64,000 nt of DNA from an uncultured Oscillospiraceae bacterium (lineage in GTDB: Bacteria; Bacillota; Clostridia; Oscillospirales; Ruminococcaceae). The notes beneath the pieces were generated by a model that saw only the letters and a list, made by a program, of their open reading frames with translations, searched no databases and was not told where the DNA came from. The first letter of the stretch is position 1. Each line of letters begins with the position of its first letter. The DNA is taken from assembly GCA_902489475.1 (NCBI GenBank), contig CABUAH010000001.1, positions 1-64,000 of the forward strand, in the 5' to 3' direction. Below are positions 57,839-64,000 of the stretch, piece by piece. The translations under genes and the position numbers were made by a program.

Positions 57839-59353
57839 TTAATAATTGTTTAACTCATGCTCAACCCAGTTTTGAGTTTTAAGCTCAAGACTCTCCGTGG
57901 CAGTTTTGTTAGCTTCTGAGAGAATAATATATGCTACTGTTGCCAGCGACTTTGCCTCTGTGTAATCTTTGTCAACAGTAAAGTTCCCGTTTTCGAGCAT
58001 TTCTTTGATTTTAATAATTTCGTCAAAGCCGGAAAAGAGCTTTTCAATATTCGGCATTACGAAGTAAGCAGACTGCATAATGCTTCTTATGCGGGTGCGG
58101 ATTCCTGTAGGTATATGCACAGCGTCTTTGTTTTGTTTGAATTCGTATTCGCTGAAGCCTCTTTTCATTCCCTTTGCACGCTCATTGATAACCGTAGCGG
58201 CGTGCCTTGAGAAAACCAAAGCTTCCAAAAGAGAATTTGAAGCAAGACGGTTGTTTCCGTGAACTCCCGTGTGAGAACATTCTCCGCAGGCAAACAAATT
58301 ATCTACAGTTGTTTCAGCTTTTTCGTCAACAGCAATTCCGCCCATAAGATAGTGCTGGCACGGGTAGATTGGAATTAAATCCTTAGTCATATCATATCCG
58401 GCTTCCAAAAGCTTTTTGTAAATCATGGGGAATCGATCTTTAATAAATGTCGGATCCTTGTGAGTTATATCAAGATAGAATTCGTTGCTGTTTGTACGCT
58501 GCTCTTCGAAAATTATTGAGTGGGATACAACATCTCTTGGGGCAAGCTCCAGTCTGTCGTCGTAGTTGTGCATAAACCTTTCACCGAAACAGTTCCTTAA
58601 ATATGCACCTTCTCCTCGAACCGCTTCAGATATCAAAAAGCATTCTCTGGAATTTTTATCGTTAAAAGCAGTAGGATGAAATTGAATATAGCTTAGTCTG
58701 GAAATTTTCGCACCCATATTATAAGCAAAGGCTATTCCGTCACCTGTGGCAATGGATGAGTTTGTAGTATATTCATAAACTCGACCGATACCGCCGGAAG
58801 CAAAAATGCTGAAATGCGAGTTATATGTGGTGTGAACGCCGTTTCTAAGCACATCAAATGAAAATCCGGTAGGCGTCTTTTTTACGTTGCACACAAGTGC
58901 GTTGTCGATAACATCTATGTTTTTAAGTGTTAAAACAAAATTTCTCAGTTTCGTGGTGATCTCATCACCGGTCGAATCTTTGTGATGAAAGATTCGGTGC
59001 TTTCCGTGACCGCCCTCAAGGGTTCGGTGATAATCGCCGTTTGAAGTTTTATCAAAGTCTACTCCGAGGTTTATTATCTTCTCAATGTCAATGTGTGCTT
59101 CATTGACAAGAATAGTAGTTGTTTTAGGGTTGTTCTCAAAACCTCCTGCGACAAAAGTATCATGCTTGTGAAATTCAGGCGAATCATTGGGAGAGTTATA
59201 AACTCCTGCAATTCCGCCCTGCGCAAGGGAAGAGTTACACAGAGAAAGCTCTGCTTTTGAAATCAGCAAAACACGCAGGCGCTCAGAGAGGTTTATTGCT
59301 GAATAAAGACCTGCGACGCCGCTTCCGATAACTATTACGTCATAATTATTCAT
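57839..59353 (-). CDS. nadB: L-aspartate oxidase
   Basis: A 504-aa FAD enzyme that oxidises aspartate to iminoaspartate for NAD synthesis. VIVIGSGVAGLYSAINL binds FAD, SLAQGGIAGV, RTLEGGHGKHRIFHHKDSTG and the catalytic HPTAF and RGEGAYLRN segments are present, and GVHGNNRLASNSLLEALV is near the end of the flavin domain. Slightly short C-terminus. Hairpin element at 59398-59560 lies in its upstream region. First gene of the nadB-...-DHHW run. Confidence 0.96.
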   Translation of the reverse strand: MNNYDVIVIGSGVAGLYSAINLSERLRVLLISKAELSLCNSSLAQGGIAGVYNSPNDSPEFHKHDTFVAGGFENNPKTTTILVNEAHIDIEKIINLGVDFDKTSNGDYHRTLEGGHGKHRIFHHKDSTGDEITTKLRNFVLTLKNIDVIDNALVCNVKKTPTGFSFDVLRNGVHTTYNSHFSIFASGGIGRVYEYTTNSSIATGDGIAFAYNMGAKISRLSYIQFHPTAFNDKNSRECFLISEAVRGEGAYLRNCFGERFMHNYDDRLELAPRDVVSHSIIFEEQRTNSNEFYLDITHKDPTFIKDRFPMIYKKLLEAGYDMTKDLIPIYPCQHYLMGGIAVDEKAETTVDNLFACGECSHTGVHGNNRLASNSLLEALVFSRHAATVINERAKGMKRGFSEYEFKQNKDAVHIPTGIRTRIRSIMQSAYFVMPNIEKLFSGFDEIIKIKEMLENGNFTVDKDYTEAKSLATVAYIILSEANKTATESLELKTQNWVEHELNNY

Positions 59354-59397
59354 AAAAATGACACGGCCTTTCTGTTTGTAGTGAAACTGTTTTTATA

Positions 59398-59560
59398 ACC
59401 TAAGCGCAGATGTCCCCCGACTCTAAAGCGGCGGGTTCCATTTCAGAATTTAGTGGGAATTATAATCTCCCATTGAAACCCTGAGGAGCTAACGCTCCAA
59501 GCGCAGGTTTCAATCAGACGCCACACTCTGCTCCTTGCAAGCAAAGCAGAGCGTTGCTCC
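59398..59560. repeat. Multi-hairpin element, diverged relative of the 59686 repeat
   Basis: About 160 bp upstream of nadB made of hairpins: ATTGAAACC/GGTTTCAAT (59472-59514), GGAGC/GCTCC inside it, and CTCTGCT/AGCAGAG (about 59525-59550). The order of segments (GATGTCCCC..., GGCGG, TTTCAG, TGAAACCCT) parallels the 59686 element though the sequence differs. Together with that element it fills most of the 59354-59843 gap. The 59571-59685 part is plain AT-rich sequence. Confidence 0.55.
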
Positions 59561-59685
59561 GATTTAAGTTAATAGTAATAATACCACATTTTTTTGAAAA
59601 ATGCCATACTTTTATTGCTTTTTTATAAAAATTAAGTAAAAAACAATTTGAATAACAAAAAGGATTCTTCCAATGATTAAAGTAA

Positions 59686-59826
59686 ATAACCGTGAACGGA
59701 TGTCCCCGCCTTTTAGGCGGCGGTCATCTACGTTTTTCAGTAGGGGAGATAAATCTCCTACTGAAACCCTAAGGGGCTTCGCCCCTCGTTCACTTGTTAA
59801 ATGACGGGGCAGTGCCCCTTATTGAA
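59686..59826 (+). repeat. Palindromic repeat element, copy 2
   Basis: About 141 bp matching 18116-18255 in inverted orientation. Hairpins are GCCTTTTAGGC (within CCGCC/GGCGG), TTTCAGTAGG/CCTACTGAAA, GGGGCTTCGCCCC and GGGGCAGTGCCCC. No reading frame. It ends 17 nt before the start of the phosphohexomutase-like gene and just before that gene's CGGAGG, so it would be in the 5' leader. Confidence 0.75.
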
Positions 59827-59843
59827 CCAACGGAGGATTTTTT

Positions 59844-60983
59844 ATGGATAATTTCAGCTTTTTAGACGCACATGAACGAATTCTTTCGCCGATGCAGGCT
59901 TACAAATTCGGGCTTGCTTTAGGTTCTTCTTTCAAGGATAAAAGTAAAATAGCAGTAGGCTTCTGTAAAAAAAGAGGATCGGATATTTATGCTTATTTGA
60001 TTTCTTCAGCAATTTCTGCGTGTGGAAACGATTGTTATTTGATTCCCGATAGTGAGATGTATATGTCTGCATACGGTGCTTTCGCATTTTCAGCTGAGTG
60101 TTATTTACACATTTCGTTTGAAAGTCATGTAAGCGTGTGGGCAGGCGGAAAACTCGGAAGCGGACTCAGCAAGGATTTTTTATATGAGATAACCGAAAGG
60201 TATCATACGGAGCGCTTTGAGCCTGTTGCTCCTCACCTCAGCGGAAAGATTGAAATTGTGAATGAGGTTAAGAGCTTATATTCTTCTGATTTGAGCAGAA
60301 AGTTTAATAATATAAAAGGTATAAGAGCGCAGTTTAAAACATCATCTTCGCTTACAGCAAATCTATTTGATGAAATAATACGGGATAAAAATGATCTTAA
60401 TGCAGAAGAGGTTGTGTTTAATTTTTCACTTGACTGCAAAAAAGTTTCTGCATACAGCGAAAAAACAGGATATGTATTTTATGAAACACTGTTGATGCTT
60501 GCTGCAAATATAGAGCTTGAAAACGGCGTGGAGGTTGTTGTGCCGAAATACTTCCCGTCTGCGGCAAATAAGCTTTCCGGCAGACTTTTACGCACCGAAG
60601 GCAGAGAAAGTCTTATAATCGGTGAGCATAACAGATTTTTAACCGACAGTTTTTATCTTGTTTTGATGATTTTAGATTATATGGGTAAGAACAATTTCAC
60701 TTTAAGCGATGCGCTTGAAGGTATTCCGAGAGTATATTTTTCTCAAAGGTATATTTATGCCGGGGAGGATTGCGAAGAGAAAATGAATAAAATGAAAACA
60801 GAGGGGTTCATTGACGAAAATTCAGAGTATGTCGGTGCGTTAGGAAAAGTGAGAACGAAGCTTGATAAAACAAAAAGAGGAATACTTCTTTTGGCAGACG
60901 CTTTAAGTTTTGAAGCAGCGGGTTCTCTTTGCGATGAGATAGAGAATTATGTCAATCGAATAAATCTTGACAAAGATGAATAA
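59844..60983 (+). CDS. Phosphohexomutase-like protein lacking catalytic motifs
   Basis: A 379-aa protein aligning in outline with phosphoglucosamine/phosphomannomutases: AYKFGLALGSSFKDKSKIAVG, LISSAISACGNDCYLI, then the region where the phosphoserine loop (T-x-S-H-N-P) should be reads LHISFESHVSVWAG. The metal loop (D-G-D-x-D-R) is replaced near residue 200 by FNFSLDCKK, and the sugar-site GE-x-S-G-H is IIGEHNRFL. It is about 70 residues shorter than active enzymes. Hence probably a regulatory or structural pseudoenzyme. CGGAGG precedes the ATG. The rnj promoter overlaps its end. Confidence 0.6.
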   Translation: MDNFSFLDAHERILSPMQAYKFGLALGSSFKDKSKIAVGFCKKRGSDIYAYLISSAISACGNDCYLIPDSEMYMSAYGAFAFSAECYLHISFESHVSVWAGGKLGSGLSKDFLYEITERYHTERFEPVAPHLSGKIEIVNEVKSLYSSDLSRKFNNIKGIRAQFKTSSSLTANLFDEIIRDKNDLNAEEVVFNFSLDCKKVSAYSEKTGYVFYETLLMLAANIELENGVEVVVPKYFPSAANKLSGRLLRTEGRESLIIGEHNRFLTDSFYLVLMILDYMGKNNFTLSDALEGIPRVYFSQRYIYAGEDCEEKMNKMKTEGFIDENSEYVGALGKVRTKLDKTKRGILLLADALSFEAAGSLCDEIENYVNRINLDKDE

Positions 60984-60994
60984 AGTGGTATAAT
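60967..60994 (+). promoter_or_regulatory. SigA promoter of the rnj leader
   Basis: TTGACA, a 16-bp spacer and TATAAT, overlapping the last codons of the phosphohexomutase-like gene. The start site would be near 61001. Confidence 0.8.
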
Positions 60995-61000
60995 AATAGT

Positions 61001-61136
61001 TAATATTAATGGTCGGAAACTTTTTCAGCGGTATTGATTTTCGTTTCTTTGCCGCAAAAAATCGAATGTTACATTCTTTTTATTATTTGCCCGAGCCTCT
61101 TAAATTTAGTTGTTGATATGGCTCAGGGCTTTTTTG
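61001..61136 (+). ncRNA. Candidate structured leader or small RNA upstream of rnj
   Basis: From the promoter to a terminator is about 135 nt with no reading frame: a GCGGTA...TGCCGC hairpin near 61039-61066, then the terminator. It could be a leader attenuator of rnj or an independent small RNA. No known RNA family was recognised. Confidence 0.4.
61089..61136 (+). terminator. Hairpin terminator inside the rnj leader
   Basis: GCCC-GAGCC pairs with GGCTC-a-GGGC across a 22-nt loop, followed by T6. It stands 90 nt before the rnj start, so rnj needs read-through or another promoter. Confidence 0.75.
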
Positions 61137-61225
61137 TTAACTCAAAACAATAATTAAAACACTTATGCACCGAACGGAAAAATGTGCAGGTGAACAGACA
61201 AACCGGAAAGGAAAGTATTTTTTAT

Positions 61226-63199
61226 ATGAGCAAAAAATCAAATAGTTTTAACGCTAAATCAGAAAACACAGCGTTGAAAAGGGAGCGTAAGCGTAATTCG
61301 TTGAGCGGGATTAAAGACGATGAGCTTACAGGTCTTTTGACTGTCGCTATGCCCAAAAAAGGCAGATCTAATGCAAAAAGTTCCGCTTCGTCAAAACAAA
61401 AGCAGGCAGAAGGTACTAAAAAGCAGACAAAATCATTGCCTGCAAGACAAAAAACAAGCCGTAAGCCGTCAACAGCGACAAATACGAGATCTGCTTCAAA
61501 AACTTCACAGAATTCACAGAGGAAAAATACTCCTAAGCGTTCTACTCCGCTTAAAATAATACCGCTTGGCGGACTTAATGAAATCGGAAAGAATATGACG
61601 GTAATAGAATGTGCAAACGATATTTTTATTATCGACTGCGGACTTATGTTTCCCGATTCGGAAATGCTAGGCGTTGACCTTGTTTTGCCCGATTACACAT
61701 ATTTAGAGAAAAATGTTGACAAGATAAGAGGAATCGTATTAACTCACGGACATGAAGATCATATCGGCGGACTTCCTTATTTCTTAAACAAGATAAATGT
61801 TCCTGTTTACGGAACAAGACTTACTATCGGACTTGTCGAGGGAAAGCTTAAAGAGGCTGGTCTTTTGGGGAGCGTAAAGCTTTCAGTTGTAAAGCCGGGA
61901 GAAACCGTAAAGTTTGGCTGTATGGCAGTTGAACTTATACGAGTTAATCATTCTATTCCTGACGCTGTAGGTATGGCTATTTTTACGCCTGCCGGAATTT
62001 TGGTTCATACTGGTGATTTCAAAGTCGATTTTACACCTATCGAAGGAGGAACCATTGACCTTGCAAGATTTGCAGAGCTTGGAAACAGAGGTGTTTTGGC
62101 TCTTATGTCGGATTCGACAAACTCTGAGCGTCCCGGATTTACAATGAGCGAACGCAAGGTCGGAGAAAGCTTCTCAAAGCTTTTTCAAAAAGCTGACGGG
62201 AAGAGAATTATAATAGCGACTTTTGCTTCTAATATTCATCGTGTACAGCAGATAATCGACCGTGCAATAAAGGACGACAGAAAGGTTGCTGTTTCCGGAA
62301 GAAGCATGGTTAACGTAATGCAAAAGGGAAGAGAGCTCGGCTATTTAAAATGTCCTGACAATATTTTAATAGATATTGAGGAAATAAATAAATATCCTCC
62401 TGAAAAGCTTGTTATAATCACAACCGGAAGTCAGGGAGAGCCTATGTCTGCGCTTACAAGAATGGCAAGAAACGAGCATAGACAGGTATCTATAACACCG
62501 CTTGATTTTATAATTATTTCCGCAACGCCTATTCCTGGAAATGAAAAGGGTGTCACGAATGTTGTAAACAGCCTTATGAAGCTCGGTGCAGAGGTAATAT
62601 ACGAATCAATGTATGATGTACATGTTTCAGGACACGCTTGCCAAGAGGAGCAAAAGATGCTTCTTTCATTGGTAAAGCCGAAGTATTTTATTCCTGTTCA
62701 CGGCGAGTATAAGCATTTGTCAAGACATGCACAAACTGCGAATTCTACCGGAATAGATTACAAAAATATAATTATTGCAGATTTGGGAAGCGTCATAGAA
62801 ACAGATGGCGTTGACATGAGAATAACGGGTTCGGTAACTGCCGGCAAGGTTTTGGTTGACGGACTCGGCGTCGGAGATGTCGGAGTAATAGTTCTTCGTG
62901 ACAGAAAGCATTTAGCGGAGGACGGACTTATAATTGCCGTTGCTGCAATTGACGGTGAAAATCGTACAATTATCTCAGGCCCTGATATAGTATCCCGTGG
63001 ATTTGTATATGTGAGAGAAGCGGAGGAGCTTTTAGATGGAGCAAAGGATATATTGTATGACTGCCTCCAGAGCTGCCTTGACCATTCAGTTTATGAATGG
63101 AGCGTAATGAAGAACAAAATGAAGGAATCGCTTTCAAATTACATTTATCAAAGGACAAAGCGAAGCCCTATGATACTTCCGATAATAATGGAAGTTTAG
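61226..63199 (+). CDS. rnj: Ribonuclease J
   Basis: A 657-aa metallo-beta-lactamase RNase (5'-3' exo- and endonuclease) central to mRNA decay and rRNA maturation. After a 105-residue N-terminal extension rich in Lys, Ser, Gln and Arg, the core starts LKIIPLGGLNEIGKNM; the zinc motif is THGHEDHIGG near residue 180, with HTGDFKVDFTP and the SGHACQEEQ/PVHGEYKHL segments of the beta-CASP domain. The usual length is about 555 aa, so the extension is extra. GTG at 61184 is in frame; ATG 61226 is chosen because purine-rich GGAAAGGAAAG lies upstream. Confidence 0.94.
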   Translation: MSKKSNSFNAKSENTALKRERKRNSLSGIKDDELTGLLTVAMPKKGRSNAKSSASSKQKQAEGTKKQTKSLPARQKTSRKPSTATNTRSASKTSQNSQRKNTPKRSTPLKIIPLGGLNEIGKNMTVIECANDIFIIDCGLMFPDSEMLGVDLVLPDYTYLEKNVDKIRGIVLTHGHEDHIGGLPYFLNKINVPVYGTRLTIGLVEGKLKEAGLLGSVKLSVVKPGETVKFGCMAVELIRVNHSIPDAVGMAIFTPAGILVHTGDFKVDFTPIEGGTIDLARFAELGNRGVLALMSDSTNSERPGFTMSERKVGESFSKLFQKADGKRIIIATFASNIHRVQQIIDRAIKDDRKVAVSGRSMVNVMQKGRELGYLKCPDNILIDIEEINKYPPEKLVIITTGSQGEPMSALTRMARNEHRQVSITPLDFIIISATPIPGNEKGVTNVVNSLMKLGAEVIYESMYDVHVSGHACQEEQKMLLSLVKPKYFIPVHGEYKHLSRHAQTANSTGIDYKNIIIADLGSVIETDGVDMRITGSVTAGKVLVDGLGVGDVGVIVLRDRKHLAEDGLIIAVAAIDGENRTIISGPDIVSRGFVYVREAEELLDGAKDILYDCLQSCLDHSVYEWSVMKNKMKESLSNYIYQRTKRSPMILPIIMEV

Positions 63200-63475
63200 T
63201 TTAATTCGTAATGCATAATGAGTAATGCGTAATTATGAATTGACAGTTGACAATGGAAAATGGATAATTAATTCGGAATGCGGAGTGCGGAATTCGAAAT
63301 TAATGTATGTAAAAGATTGAATTTGAGGGTTTTATTATCCGCACATTTTCCTAGAATTGCTCTCAAAAAGCAAAAAATGCAGATGCAAGAAGTTAGAAAA
63401 TTTGTAATCAGCGAGCATTTGAGTTATTATAAATTATTCGGTACATTTTGTTCCGAATAAGGGAGGATTTAAACT
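63200..63475 (+). other. AT-rich spacer with short ATGC micro-repeats
   Basis: 276 bp between rnj and gdpP. Near 63207-63300 it repeats TAATGCATAATG, TAATGCGTAAT and GGAATGCGGAGTGCGGAAT-like units, a type of sequence often near mobile element scars. A 60-codon frame at 63278 has no ribosome binding site and is not called. Confidence 0.5.
63240..63268 (+). promoter_or_regulatory. Possible SigA promoter of gdpP
   Basis: TTGACA, a 17-bp spacer and GATAAT, inside the micro-repeat zone about 210 nt before the gdpP start. A second TTGACA nearby makes this less certain. Confidence 0.35.
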
Positions 63476-64000
63476 ATGAAAAAGAAAGCGCAGATACCTT
63501 TAATAGCTGCGTTTATGTTGCTTTGCATATCGGCAGTGTTAACAGCAATTTATATAATTGCCGGAACCAGTGAAAGAAATATAGGAATTGCGTCATTAGT
63601 GATTGATGCAATAATGATCCTGGTAATCTTGCTGTATTTCTTTGTTTCCGAAAGCCGAAAGCTGAGGTACATTGCGAAGATGTCGCATGATTTAAAGTAT
63701 ACTCAAAGAGAAACTCTTTACAACTTTCCGGCGCCTGTTTTGATTATAGACAACGACAGAACGGTAGTTTGGGTAAATGATCGTTTTTCAAGGGAACTTT
63801 TTGCGGAAAGCGATGCCTTCGGAATGAAAGTATCTGATTTGTTCTTTGTGAACTTTGATATGATGTTTCATGAGCAGGGAACGGTCGTTAAAATTCACGA
63901 CAAATATTACGTTGCTAAGGCTACAAGGCCTGAAAAAGAAGTAAATGGCCTTATAATGATTTATCTGAATGATGAAACTGAATACAGAAAGCTACAGAAC
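63476..64000 (+). CDS. gdpP: GdpP-like c-di-AMP phosphodiesterase (5' part, cut by window end)
   Basis: The first 175 codons of a larger membrane protein. Two N-terminal helices (about 7-28 and 40-58), then a short coil (RKLRYIAKMSHDLKYTQ) and a PAS-like domain (VLIIDNDRTVVWVNDRF) match GdpP/YybT, which continues with a degenerate GGDEF and DHH-DHHA1 domains and hydrolyses c-di-AMP. Only the N-terminus is visible, so activity cannot be judged. GGGAGG precedes the ATG. Confidence 0.8.
   Translation, partial: MKKKAQIPLIAAFMLLCISAVLTAIYIIAGTSERNIGIASLVIDAIMILVILLYFFVSESRKLRYIAKMSHDLKYTQRETLYNFPAPVLIIDNDRTVVWVNDRFSRELFAESDAFGMKVSDLFFVNFDMMFHEQGTVVKIHDKYYVAKATRPEKEVNGLIMIYLNDETEYRKLQN

Noticed and set aside
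63207..63300. Short repeated TAATGC units as a CRISPR-like array
   Set aside because: Units are short, irregular and contiguous with no spacers; no cas genes are present.
63278..63460. 60-codon frame between rnj and gdpP
   Set aside because: No ribosome binding site, and it begins inside the micro-repeat zone; composition is non-coding.

Overview
The window looks like a chromosomal segment of a low-GC, Gram-positive, probably spore-forming anaerobe of the Clostridia, most likely a gut Oscillospiraceae/Ruminococcaceae relative. The evidence is SpoIIP, a tryptophan T-box leader, RNase J next to a GdpP-type phosphodiesterase, ABC-F and SecA genes of clostridial type, AGGAGG-type ribosome binding sites and many TTGACA-17-TATAAT promoters. 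No rRNA, tRNA, CRISPR array or intact transposase was seen.

1-12 kb, + strand: ABC-F ATPase, class I aminotransferase, trpS, a large FtsX-type permease, a small membrane protein, ychF, an aldo/keto reductase, the probable partner ATPase of the permease, a DUF5131 gene and nth. 11.4-16.3 kb: a DinB-like gene and a Lys/Ala-rich repeat protein on the - strand, then secA and a tyrosine phosphatase on the + strand. 16.3-21 kb, - strand: a zinc-ribbon protein, a GH51 arabinofuranosidase, a PAP2-peptidase M15 fusion and spoIIP, separated by palindromic repeat elements. 21-25.4 kb, + strand: a small membrane protein, a DUF1287 protein and the branched-chain amino acid genes ilvB-ilvN-ilvC.

25.6-49.6 kb, + strand: an exopolysaccharide locus. 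A priming sugar transferase, a YjbR-like gene and a truncated fucokinase/fucose-1-phosphate guanylyltransferase-like remnant form the left flank. At about 27.35 kb codon use and base composition change abruptly, starting a cassette that runs to about 48.59 kb: rmlA, rmlB, an rmlD-rmlC fusion, several glycosyltransferases, a nucleotidyltransferase-kinase fusion, a frameshifted acetyltransferase, WbsX, a pyruvyl transferase, a Wzy-like polymerase, a Wzx-like flippase, an APH-like kinase, an FrhB-like protein and decayed genes. It ends inside the 5' end of a second rmlB whose native start has been replaced. I read this as a horizontally acquired cassette that replaced an older locus. Its products would make dTDP-rhamnose, assemble a repeat unit on undecaprenyl phosphate, decorate it, flip it and polymerise it.

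49.6-59.4 kb, - strand: trpB-trpA behind a T-box leader, a DHHW lipoprotein, and a run of nadB, an AI-2E-family transporter, nadC, a threonine aldolase-like gene, a uridine phosphorylase-like gene and a PASTA lipoprotein. 59.4-64 kb, + strand: further palindromic elements, a phosphohexomutase homologue that appears to have lost its catalytic residues, rnj with an unusual leader and a basic N-terminal extension, and the 5' part of a gdpP-like gene cut by the window end.
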